Source of the DNA: Mycobacterium sp. NS-7484 | Lineage (GTDB): Bacteria; Actinomycetota; Actinomycetes; Mycobacteriales; Mycobacteriaceae | Assembly: GCF_001953975.1 (NCBI RefSeq) | Contig: NZ_MBEJ01000028.1 | Coordinates: 62,001 to 126,000, forward strand | Length of the DNA: 64,000 nt | Direction: 5' to 3' | Part shown: positions 57,169 through 64,000 of the stretch, in pieces | How positions within the stretch are numbered: position 1 is the first letter of the stretch | Layout of the letters: each line of letters opens with the position of its first letter | Notes under the pieces: generated by a model | What the model saw: the letters and a program-made list of their open reading frames with translations, nothing else | Databases searched by the model: none | What the model was told of the DNA's origin: nothing | Program-made: the position numbers and the translations under genes

Positions 57169-58833
57169 TCAGTCGGTCGAGGCGGCGGCCTTGTGCCTCG
57201 TGGTCTTGTTCTTCGTGGCCTTGTCCTTCATGGTCTTGCCCGGCGTGGCCTTGTTCTTCGCCGGACCCAACTTGGACCCGCCCGTTGGCCGCTTGACGAC
57301 GTCGTGAGCTGAGTTCGCCGCACTTCGACCCGGCCGACCCGCCGATGCGTCGGCCGTCTCGTCGAGCTTGGCAACAACCTTCCGTTGACCCTGCAGCCTC
57401 GCGACAACGGCGTCGTGACGGTCGTCGATTCGGCGCGCGGCGTTGTCGGCGACCTGGGTGCGGATCGGCCGCGCCGCATCCGGTGCAGCCACGCGTAGAC
57501 CGGTCGACAGGTCGGCCGGCCCGTCATCGTCGCCGGCCTGCGGGGCCGGCTCGACCGCCGGGTGCGTCACGGCCGCGGGCACGCCGGCTTGGCTCGTCGG
57601 GGTGCCCGGCAGATCGGGCAACGAGATCCCGAAGGTGTTCTCGATCGTGGTCTTGACGGTGTCCCACGACGCCTCCTTCAGGAAGCCACCCAGCACATTC
57701 TCGATGACCGCCAGGGTGGCGTTCTCGGTATCCGGGTCGTCGGCCGACGGCGGTTCCTTGATGCCCAATGCGATTTGGGCGCCTTCGGTCAGTGCCTTCT
57801 GCAATTCGGGTAATGCAGCGGCAACTTGTTCGGGGGGCGGTGCGAGCTCGAGCCGCTTGGTTTCCCAGGGCTTGGTGTCGCGGTCGTAGCCGAGGTCGAT
57901 GAGCACCTTAAGCGTCGGCTCGACAGCGTCGAGAACCCGAATGGGCACACCGATGTCGTAGAACGGCTGCAGCAACGCCAGGTGCCGCGCAGAGATCGTG
58001 ATGTAGCGATTTCCCTTGTCGTCGTAGCCGTCGAACACCACCGAGTCGGTGTCGGTGGTGTTGGGGTCCAGCCCGAAATAGAAGCTGTGCTGGTAGAAGA
58101 AGCCGAGCACGCCATTGGCGAACGACAGCGGATTCAGATAGGCAGGAGCATCGGAGGCGAGGTCGTATTCCCAGCTGATGTCGGTGATCTGATAGTCGGT
58201 GTGGGGACTGCTCCCTCCGAACGTCACCCCCGCGATGGGCAGGGTGAACGCCGGAAAGCGGGCCAGGATCCCGCCGTTGGGCCGGTCGGGATTGCCCATC
58301 ACCAGGAAGCTGACCTCGTCCGGGTCGAGCGCATCCGCGGCGCCGGCGTCGCGCTGCGCCTGTAGCGCCTGCAGTTCCTTCAGGACGACGTCGGCGCTCG
58401 ATGAGTAGCCGACCACGACGACGCGCGCCTCCCCGTCTGCGTCGGGGCCGGCCTCCTTCGCCTTCTCAGCGGCCAGCGCTTGGCGTAACTGACGGTCCAG
58501 GCTGTCGACACCGTCGGCCTGCTGGCGATCGAAGTCTGATGCCGGCGTCCAGGCGGTCGCGTTCCACGTGGCGATCTGGAACTGGTCGCCCGCGCAATCC
58601 GCGCCCGTCGCGCAGAGCCCGTAATTCGGGTCCCCCGGCCGGATGTATCCGTCGAGCTCGTTCTCCATCAGCAGCCCGGTGCCGTTTCCGTTGCCGCCCA
58701 TGGCCAGGACCGTCTTGGCCAGCAACTCGGCGTACCGGTTGCTCGGCCCCGCCCACGGTGTCGTCGCCGTGACCACCGCCACCACCGTGCAGCTCGCCGC
58801 GGTCGCCGCCACGAGCGTCCATACCGATCTCAC
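57169..58833 (-). CDS. secreted PE-PPE-domain serine hydrolase-like protein with Lys-rich tail
   Basis: A 554-residue protein. A signal peptide/anchor (VAATAASCTVVAVVTATTPW) is followed by a PE-PPE (PF08237-like) alpha/beta domain: YAELLAKTVLAMGGNGNG, the nucleophile elbow VVGYSSSADVV, SFLVMGNPDRPNGGILARF and HTDYQITDISWEYDLASDAP. After about residue 400 comes a low-complexity Pro/Ala/Asp region, then a Lys/Thr-rich tail (KNKATPGKTMKDKATKNK) that could bind polyanions or the cell wall. There is no PE or PPE module. It is convergent with cyp136, 7 bases apart. Confidence 0.82.
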   Translation of the reverse strand: MRSVWTLVAATAASCTVVAVVTATTPWAGPSNRYAELLAKTVLAMGGNGNGTGLLMENELDGYIRPGDPNYGLCATGADCAGDQFQIATWNATAWTPASDFDRQQADGVDSLDRQLRQALAAEKAKEAGPDADGEARVVVVGYSSSADVVLKELQALQAQRDAGAADALDPDEVSFLVMGNPDRPNGGILARFPAFTLPIAGVTFGGSSPHTDYQITDISWEYDLASDAPAYLNPLSFANGVLGFFYQHSFYFGLDPNTTDTDSVVFDGYDDKGNRYITISARHLALLQPFYDIGVPIRVLDAVEPTLKVLIDLGYDRDTKPWETKRLELAPPPEQVAAALPELQKALTEGAQIALGIKEPPSADDPDTENATLAVIENVLGGFLKEASWDTVKTTIENTFGISLPDLPGTPTSQAGVPAAVTHPAVEPAPQAGDDDGPADLSTGLRVAAPDAARPIRTQVADNAARRIDDRHDAVVARLQGQRKVVAKLDETADASAGRPGRSAANSAHDVVKRPTGGSKLGPAKNKATPGKTMKDKATKNKTTRHKAAASTD

Positions 58834-58925
58834 CAGAGCCCCTCCCCCGATCTACCCCAACCGCCTGAGCGGACAGCCTACGGAGACGCTGCTTGGCGGC
58901 CCGCGCCGAGGCCGGTGGGTTGCCG

Positions 58926-59420
58926 TCAGGCCGCCGTCATCAGGCGGTTGGCACAGGCGATCACCGCCGAGAGCGCCGACTGCACGGGATCTTCGGACAC
59001 CCCGACCGCCCAGCAGCGGTGCAGGCCATCGCAGCCCTCGATGAAGGTGGCGGTCTGCCCGTCCGTCGGCAGCTGATGAAACGACGTCGTCTCGACGCTG
59101 ACGCCGCAGTCGTGCAGCATCGCGGTCAACGCCGCGACGGGCCCACTGGCCGCGGTGGTCGAGGTCTCGATCGTGTCGCCGATGGCGAGTGTGGCCCGGT
59201 AGGTGCGGGCCTGCGGCCCGAGACGGCCACGCGCACGCTCTTCGGTGCAGGTGAACTGCCCGAGCCGTAGCGGCCCGGCCGACGGTGCGTACTCGCCGAG
59301 GAACTGCTCCCAGGATGTCGCCGCGCCGGCTTCGCGCAGATCACGCGGCAACGGGGTGGTGAAGTGCGCTGAGAAAGGCATCGGATCACCCGATTGCGGT
59401 GCTGGTGAAGTGGAATACAT
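58926..59420 (-). CDS. orphan LeuA regulatory (dimerisation) domain protein
   Basis: A 164-residue protein resembling the C-terminal allosteric domain of 2-isopropylmalate synthase: LRLGQFTCTEE, YRATLAIGDTIETSTTAASGPVAALTAMLHDCGVSVETTSFHQ, TATFIEGCDGLHRCWAVGVSEDPVQSALSAVIACANRL. The catalytic TIM barrel is absent. In LeuA this domain binds leucine. A stand-alone copy could sense leucine or regulate LeuA. A 13-residue leader with Leu and Val codons and a hairpin lie upstream, which supports a branched-chain amino acid link. Confidence 0.8.
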   Translation of the reverse strand: MYSTSPAPQSGDPMPFSAHFTTPLPRDLREAGAATSWEQFLGEYAPSAGPLRLGQFTCTEERARGRLGPQARTYRATLAIGDTIETSTTAASGPVAALTAMLHDCGVSVETTSFHQLPTDGQTATFIEGCDGLHRCWAVGVSEDPVQSALSAVIACANRLMTAA

Positions 59421-59469
59421 GTGCCGGTCTTCTCTTGCTCAGAGGAAGTGACCGACGAGGTAGCGAACG

Positions 59470-59511
59470 ACCCACAGCGGGGGGTCGGTCTGATCAGACC
59501 CCGCTGCGGGT
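59470..59511 (-). promoter_or_regulatory. attenuator-like hairpin upstream of the LeuA-domain gene
   Basis: ACCCACAGCGGGG (59470-59482) and CCCCGCTGCGGGT (59499-59511) pair with one mismatch. The loop contains the palindrome GGTCTGATCAGACC in part, and the leader stop codon falls at the loop. Ribosome position on the leader would decide whether the hairpin forms. Confidence 0.55.
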
Positions 59512-59535
59512 TGCTACTACGAGTCGCCTTGGCAC
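59494..59535 (-). CDS. putative leader peptide MPRRLVVATRSGV
   Basis: A 13-codon frame (GTG start at 59535, TGA at 59494) with Leu-Val-Val and a final Val just before the stop. Promoter elements TTGCGC (59567-59572) and TAGCAT (59543-59548) are spaced 18 bases apart. They place transcription start at about the GTG, so the leader would be translated from a leaderless mRNA. A hairpin follows immediately. This is the arrangement of ribosome-mediated attenuation at branched-chain amino acid genes. Confidence 0.5.
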   Translation of the reverse strand: MPRRLVVATRSGV

Positions 59536-59610
59536 GTTGGCGATGCTAGACGCAGCCCGTCGGGTCGCGCAAACGCTTTTGATCCGTAATCTCTTCGGGG
59601 TGGAAGCCTC

Positions 59611-60372
59611 ATGAGTGTCGGTGAGGTCGTTCTGCTTGTCGTCGCCGGCATCGGCGGCGGTCTGACCGGCAGTATCGCCGGCCTGGCCTCGGTGGCCACC
59701 TATCCCGCGCTGCTGTTGATCGGCCTGCCGCCGGTGACGGCCAACGTCACCAACACGGTGGCGCTGGTGTTCAACGGCGTGGGTTCCGTGCTGGGGTCGC
59801 GGCCTGAGCTCGCCGGGCAGAGCGCGTGGATCAAGCGCATCGTGCCAGTCGCGGTGGCCGGCGGCGCGGTCGGCGCGGCGCTGCTGTTGTGCACACCGGC
59901 CGAGGGCTTCGAGAAGGTCGTACCGTTCCTGCTGGCGTTCGCCTCGGTGGCGATCTTGCTGCCGCGTGGCCGTCGACAAGAGACCCGGGTGGCCGACCAT
60001 CGCGAGCACCGCATCAAGGTGGCCATGCAGGCCGGGGCCATCTTCGTGATCACGATCTACGGCGGGTATTTCGGTGCGGCGGCGGGAGTGCTGCTGCTGG
60101 CGCTGTTGTTGCGTACCGGTGGTGCGACGCTGGCGCACGCCAACGCCGGCAAGAACGTGATCCTCGGCGTGGCCAATTCGGTTGCCGCCGTGGCCTTCAT
60201 GGTGATCGCCCCGGTGTACTGGCCAGCTGTGGTGCCGTTGGGCGTCGGCTGCCTGATCGGCTCACGCCTCGGGCCGGTGATCGTCCGCCACGCGCCGGCG
60301 ACTCCGCTGCGGCTGCTGATCGGTGCGGCCGGCGTCGCACTGGCCGTCAAACTCGCGCTCGACACCTACTGA
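59611..60372 (+). CDS. TSUP/TauE-SafE family permease
   Basis: A 253-residue protein with about seven to eight transmembrane helices. The family start is GIGGGLTGSIAGLASVATYPALLLIGLPPVTANVTNTVALVFNGVGSVLGSRPEL, and the second repeat IYGGYFGAAAGVLLLALLLRTG...LAHANAGKNVILGVANSVAAVAF. Members export or import sulfite, sulfonates or organic anions. It is divergent from the LeuA-domain gene, sharing the promoter region. It ends at a strong hairpin. Confidence 0.9.
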   Translation: MSVGEVVLLVVAGIGGGLTGSIAGLASVATYPALLLIGLPPVTANVTNTVALVFNGVGSVLGSRPELAGQSAWIKRIVPVAVAGGAVGAALLLCTPAEGFEKVVPFLLAFASVAILLPRGRRQETRVADHREHRIKVAMQAGAIFVITIYGGYFGAAAGVLLLALLLRTGGATLAHANAGKNVILGVANSVAAVAFMVIAPVYWPAVVPLGVGCLIGSRLGPVIVRHAPATPLRLLIGAAGVALAVKLALDTY

Positions 60373-60389
60373 CCCCCGCGAGAAGACAC

Positions 60390-60425
60390 AAACCGGTACC
60401 TTTTCGCCCGAAAACGTACCGGTTT
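60390..60425. terminator. bidirectional terminator between TSUP and phosphotransferase genes
   Basis: AAACCGGTAC (60390-60399) pairs with GTACCGGTTT (60416-60425). After one mismatch, TTTTCG and CGAAAA extend the stem around a 2-base loop. It sits between convergent genes, 18 and 29 bases from their stops. Confidence 0.85.
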
Positions 60426-60453
60426 GCGTCTGGTCGCCGGAGCACCTGGGCCA

Positions 60454-61518
60454 TCACCCGAAGGGGTTGTCGCCCTTGGTGACCCGAGTCCCCAGTGCCA
60501 GGAGATTCTCCGCCGAGGCGTGCAGCTGCTCCCCGGCCTCCCGGCTGGCCCGCCCGGCCAGATACCGCGACCAGGTGCCCTCGATGACGATGCCGAGCTT
60601 GAAACAGGCCAGCGCCACATACCAGTCGAGCCGGTCGGTCTGCCTACCCCCGGCCGCGCGGTATGCCTCGATCAACTCGCCGCGGTCGGCCAGTCCGCCG
60701 AGCGCTGCCAGGGCCGATCCGGCGTTGATGGGATTGGGATCGTCCGGCCAGCACACCAGCATCCAGCCCAGGTCGAGCAGCGGATCACCGATCGTGCACA
60801 TCTCCCAGTCGATGAAGGCGGCCAACTCGGGAGTCGTCCGGCGCAGCAGAACGTTGTTGAGGTGGGCGTCGCCGTGCATGATCCCGGGCTCGGCATCGGC
60901 CGGGCGATTGTCTTCCAGCCATTGCGCCAGCTGCGCCACCCCGGTCAACGATTCGGGCCGATACGCGTCGTGGCGGTAACTCTCCAGCAGGCCGAGGAAC
61001 TGCGGGACCTGGCGGGCCAGAAACGATCCCGGCCTGCGGATGGCGGCCAACTCGCTGTTCTCCCAGGCGACGTTGCCCAGTTCGGCGAGGCTCGCCGCGT
61101 ATGACAACCCGACGCGGTGACGGAGGCCGGCATCGTCCTGGTAGGCCGGACTCACCTCGGTACCGGGGTTGAACCCGTCGACCTCCTCCATGAGGTAGAA
61201 CACCACGCCGATCACATCGAGATCGGTACAGGCCGCGATGAAGCCGGGATGCGGTACGGCCGAGCCGGCCAGGGTACGCAGCACCGCGATTTCACGCAGC
61301 ATGGTCTTGTCACTGGTCGGCCGAGGATGTAAAGGCGGACGCCGCAACACCATTCGGCGGCCATCGACGTTCATGCCCACGACGATGTTCTGCGTTCCAC
61401 CGGTCAAAGGCGCCACGTCGGTCAGCGTCGTGCCGATCCGTTGATCCCGCAGCCATCGGCTGATCGCCTCTTGGTCGGTGGCGTTGAGCGTCGGCAGTTC
61501 CTGTACGTCCTCGGGCAT
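60454..61518 (-). CDS. APH-family phosphotransferase (ACAD10-like kinase domain)
   Basis: A 354-residue aminoglycoside-phosphotransferase-fold kinase. The Brenner loop is IMHGDAHLNNVLL and the metal Asp is in FIDWEMCTIGDPLLDLGW. The N-terminal lobe has VAPLTGGTQNIVVGM and MVLRRPP for the lysine/arginine strand. Close relatives accompany acyl-CoA dehydrogenases and phosphorylate hydroxyacids or hydroxyacyl-CoA, rather than antibiotics. The ATG at 61518 is used. It lies downstream of the methyltransferase gene by 29 bases. Confidence 0.88.
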   Translation of the reverse strand: MPEDVQELPTLNATDQEAISRWLRDQRIGTTLTDVAPLTGGTQNIVVGMNVDGRRMVLRRPPLHPRPTSDKTMLREIAVLRTLAGSAVPHPGFIAACTDLDVIGVVFYLMEEVDGFNPGTEVSPAYQDDAGLRHRVGLSYAASLAELGNVAWENSELAAIRRPGSFLARQVPQFLGLLESYRHDAYRPESLTGVAQLAQWLEDNRPADAEPGIMHGDAHLNNVLLRRTTPELAAFIDWEMCTIGDPLLDLGWMLVCWPDDPNPINAGSALAALGGLADRGELIEAYRAAGGRQTDRLDWYVALACFKLGIVIEGTWSRYLAGRASREAGEQLHASAENLLALGTRVTKGDNPFG

Positions 61519-61547
61519 GCAGTCATGGTGCCAGTTGGCCGCTCGGA

Positions 61548-62363
61548 TCAGCGCAGGTTCGCCACCGTGAGCAAGTATTCCCACGGCATCGATGAGCCCT
61601 GACGGAACCGATCGGCCAGTGCGGCGATCTCGGCATCGAGGGCGGTGACCTTGTCAGCATCCTCGGCGATCGCCCGGTAGGCCGCGATCGTCGGACCGTA
61701 GGCGGCCTTGAAATGATCGCGGAATTCGGCGCCGTCGGCGTACGCCCCCACGTCCAGTTCCCGCCGATCACAGGTCAATCCGGCGACCCGGTCCCCCAGC
61801 AGGGTGCGGACGTAGCCCTCGTCGCCCCACAGCGGCGGCGCCGACACCCCCGGGGGCGGTGGCGGCACGTACGGCTTCATCGTGGCGAACAGTTGCCCGA
61901 CGAATCCCTCTGGCGTCCAGGAGATCAGACCGATGCGTCCGCCCGGGCGGGTCACCCGGACGAGTTCGTCGGCGGCCTGCTGGTGGTGCGGGGCGAACAT
62001 CACCCCGATGCACGACAGCACGACGTCGAAGGAATCGTCGGCGTAAGGCAACGCCTCGGCGTTCGCCTCGTTCCACTCCACGTTCGCCCCGGCCGCCGCG
62101 GAAAGCCGACGACCTTCTGCGACCAGTTCAGGGCACAGGTCACTGGCGGTCACCCGGGCACCGGTGACCGCGGCCGGGATGGCCGCGTTGCCGGTCCCGG
62201 CGGCGACATCCAGCACCCGGTCCCCCGGCCCGATCCCGGTGGCGTCGACCAGCACCGAGCCCAGCGGCCGCACGATGTTCGCGGCGATCTCCGCATAGTC
62301 ACCCAGCGCCCACAGCGCCCGGTGTTTGGCCTCCAGGTCCCGGCCGATGCTCGCGGCGGTCAT
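61548..62363 (-). CDS. class I SAM-dependent methyltransferase
   Basis: A 271-residue methyltransferase. Motif I is VLDVAAGTGNAAIPAAVTGARVTASDLCPELV, then LPYADDSFDVVLSCIGVMFAPHH and VTRPGGRIGLISWTPEGFVG. The C-terminal domain (PLWGDEGYVRTLLGD) is common among actinobacterial small-molecule methyltransferases. It is divergent from the HxlR regulator and probably its target. Substrate unknown. Confidence 0.88.
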   Translation of the reverse strand: MTAASIGRDLEAKHRALWALGDYAEIAANIVRPLGSVLVDATGIGPGDRVLDVAAGTGNAAIPAAVTGARVTASDLCPELVAEGRRLSAAAGANVEWNEANAEALPYADDSFDVVLSCIGVMFAPHHQQAADELVRVTRPGGRIGLISWTPEGFVGQLFATMKPYVPPPPPGVSAPPLWGDEGYVRTLLGDRVAGLTCDRRELDVGAYADGAEFRDHFKAAYGPTIAAYRAIAEDADKVTALDAEIAALADRFRQGSSMPWEYLLTVANLR

Positions 62364-62430
62364 CTCGGCCTCCTTTCGCAGGTGTTATCCATCGTCATCC
62401 CGAAGACCGGTGCGGTTCCAGTTCCGGATC

Positions 62431-62464
62431 TGTACTGGCCTGCAGGCCCTGACAGCGGTGTACT
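62431..62464. promoter_or_regulatory. HxlR-type control region
   Basis: A perfect 12-base palindrome GGCCTGCAGGCC (62437-62448) is flanked by direct repeats TGTACT at 62431-62436 and 62459-62464, 28 bases apart, in the divergent gap between the methyltransferase and the HxlR regulator. This symmetrical layout is consistent with binding of a dimeric regulator. Confidence 0.4.
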
Positions 62465-62500
62465 TAGAGGACGACGCACTGTCCCGGGAGGTCCCCGCCG

Positions 62501-63175
62501 ATGTCGACTTATGGCCAGTTCTGTCCCGTGGCCAAGGCCATGGAGTTACTCGATGAGCGCTGGACCCTGCTCGTGGTCCGGGAATTGCTGCGCGGCAGTG
62601 CCCACTTCAACGATCTGCGCCGCGGGGTGCCGAGGATGTCGCCGGCACTGCTGTCCAAGCGGCTCAAGTCATTGGCCCGCGCCGGGGTGGTCGAACGCTC
62701 CGAAACCGACGGCCGCACAAGCTATTCCCTGACCCCGTGCGGCCAGGAACTCGCCGGCGTCATCGATGCCCTGGGCTCCTGGGGCGTGCGGTGGATCGGT
62801 GAACTCGGCGAGCAGGATCTCGACCCGCACCTGCTGATGTGGGATATGCGTCGCACCATCCCGCTCGACAACTGGCCTGCCGAGCGCACCACGGTGGCGT
62901 TCATCCTCGACGGGGTGGCGCCCCGGGCGTCGAGGTGGTGGCTGGTGGTGGCCGACGGGCAGGCCGATGCCTGCGATTTCGATCCGGGTCACGAGGTGGT
63001 CGGCACGGTACAGACCAGCCTGCGCACGTTGACCGAGATCTGGCGCGGTGACGTCGGCTGGGCCCGTGCGGTACTCGACGGCCGCGTCGCGTTGTCCGGG
63101 TCGGCTGATGTCCGCCGCGCCATTCCCAGATGGCTCGGTCAGAGCACCGCGGCCACGATTCCGCGGCCGGCCTGA
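62501..63175 (+). CDS. HxlR family regulator with C-terminal SCP2-like domain
   Basis: A 224-residue regulator. The HxlR domain reads CPVAKAMELLDERWTLLVVRELLRGSAHFNDLRRGVPRMSPALLSKRLKSLARAGVVER with Cys8 conserved in the family. The C-terminal ~110 residues (WDMRRTIPLDNWP, VAFILDGV, WWLVVADG, LTEIWRGDVGWARAV) resemble a sterol-carrier-protein-type lipid-binding domain. It may sense a lipid. GGGAGG precedes the ATG at 62501. Confidence 0.88.
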   Translation: MSTYGQFCPVAKAMELLDERWTLLVVRELLRGSAHFNDLRRGVPRMSPALLSKRLKSLARAGVVERSETDGRTSYSLTPCGQELAGVIDALGSWGVRWIGELGEQDLDPHLLMWDMRRTIPLDNWPAERTTVAFILDGVAPRASRWWLVVADGQADACDFDPGHEVVGTVQTSLRTLTEIWRGDVGWARAVLDGRVALSGSADVRRAIPRWLGQSTAATIPRPA

Positions 63176-63179
63176 GCGC

Positions 63180-64000
63180 TCAGTCCAGGATGCGGCGGGC
63201 CACGTTGGTGGTGACAAGATCCAGGAGTTCGTCGGCACGCCCGGCCAGGATGGTGCGGATCGCGTAGAGCGAGAAGCCCTTTGCCTGTTCGACGGTGATG
63301 GCCGGTGGTATCGACAGCTCCTGCCGCGCGGTGTGCACGTCGACGATGGCCGGGCCGTCGTGGGCGAAGGCGTCGGAGAGCGCCCGTTCCAACTCCCCCG
63401 GTTCGGTGACCCGTCTGCCGAACATGCCCATGGCCTGGGCCACCGCGGCGAAATCCGGATTGACCAGATCGGTACCGAACGTGACGATGCCGGCTGCCTT
63501 CATCTCCAGCTCGACGAAGTTCAGCGACGAGTTGTTGAACACGATCAGTTTGACCGGCAAGCGGTTCTGGATCAGCGTCACCAGCTCACCGAAGAGCATG
63601 GTCAGGCCGCCGTCACCGGCCAGCGCCACCACCTGTCGATCCGGAAAGGCGGTCTGAGCACCGATCGCGTGCGGCAGCGCGTTTGCCATGGTGCCGTGGT
63701 TGAACGACCCGATCAGCCGACGTCGCCCGTTCATCGTCAGATACCGGGCCGCCCACACCACCGGAGATCCGACGTCACAGGTGAACACCGCATCGTCGGC
63801 GGACAATCGATCAGCCAGGGCAGCAACGTATTCCGGTCGGATCGGGGTGCGGTCACGGTCGTTGACGGCCAACGAGTCGAGCGTGGCGCGCGTCTTGCGG
63901 TAGTGCCGCAGAGACCGGTCGAGATGCTCGCGGTCGGTCTTGGCGCGCAGCAACGGTTGCAGTGCGGCGAGGGTGTCGGCGACGCTGCCCCGCAGGCCCA
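63180..64000 (-). CDS. ThDP-dependent pyruvate oxidase/dehydrogenase (PoxB-like), C-terminal part
   Basis: The last ~273 residues are visible; the gene continues beyond 64000, since the frame stays open with GLRGSVADTLAALQ. The ThDP/Mg motif is ALAGDGGLTMLFGELV...LIVFNNSSLNFVELEMKAAG (G-D-G to N-N), preceded by the VGSPVVWAARYLTMNGRRRLIGSFNHGTMANALP active-site strand. The tail KGFSLYAIRTILAGRADELLDL resembles the membrane-activating peptide of PoxB. It decarboxylates pyruvate to acetate with quinone as acceptor. Confidence 0.9.
   Translation of the reverse strand, partial: GLRGSVADTLAALQPLLRAKTDREHLDRSLRHYRKTRATLDSLAVNDRDRTPIRPEYVAALADRLSADDAVFTCDVGSPVVWAARYLTMNGRRRLIGSFNHGTMANALPHAIGAQTAFPDRQVVALAGDGGLTMLFGELVTLIQNRLPVKLIVFNNSSLNFVELEMKAAGIVTFGTDLVNPDFAAVAQAMGMFGRRVTEPGELERALSDAFAHDGPAIVDVHTARQELSIPPAITVEQAKGFSLYAIRTILAGRADELLDLVTTNVARRILD

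Overview
The window is high-GC actinobacterial DNA and belongs to a mycobacterium, most likely an environmental Mycolicibacterium-type species. The backbone gene order matches the Mycobacterium tuberculosis block from Rv3024c (mnmA) to Rv3059 (cyp136). It includes the methylglucose lipopolysaccharide (MGLP) genes, etfBA, serB2, ctaD, fecB, adhC, the class Ib ribonucleotide reductase genes, dinB2 and cyp136. Locus names given below are from memory of that gene order; no database search was run.

Layout. 1-6950 (mostly minus strand): mnmA (partial), a cysteine desulfurase, an ornithine-lipid-like acyltransferase pair, a three-gene redox/cupin operon and etfBA. 7178-20041: MGLP assembly (methyltransferase, GH57 branching enzyme, GT4 synthase, acyltransferase), secreted proteins and lipoproteins, methyltransferases, echA17, a Nudix hydrolase and an ABC ATPase. 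20685-22335: a divergent MocR regulator / YczE membrane protein pair. 22343-28886: serB2, ctaD, fecB, a YciI-like gene, adhC and a DUF3349 gene.

28887-38081 is accessory DNA placed between the Rv3046c homologue and nrdF2. It carries a flavin monooxygenase, a membrane-anchored esterase, a YihY-type membrane protein and two neighbouring islets. Each islet is bounded by a direct repeat (48 bp exact; 113 bp with 3 mismatches), and neither contains a recognisable recombinase. Islet 1 is clearly lower in GC and carries a three-helix membrane protein with a sialidase-like propeller plus a small secreted four-cysteine protein. Its second repeat copy encodes the first residues of the neighbouring esterase with synonymous codon changes.

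38082-50036: nrdF2 and nrdHIE, each preceded by a pair of NrdR-box-like sites. They are separated by a monooxygenase/TetR pair and about 5.4 kb of further genes (geranylgeranyl reductase, nitroreductase, a LysR-like protein without a helix-turn-helix, DUF5997, Fic, ExoIII-like). The Fic/ExoIII segment is bracketed by two related hairpins with compensating base changes. 50485-57161: FMN reductase/TetR, dinB2, an AAA ATPase, SDR, TetR and cyp136. 57169-64000: a PE-PPE-domain secreted protein, an orphan LeuA regulatory domain with an apparent leader-peptide attenuator, a TSUP permease, a phosphotransferase, a methyltransferase, an HxlR regulator and the C-terminal part of a pyruvate oxidase-like enzyme.
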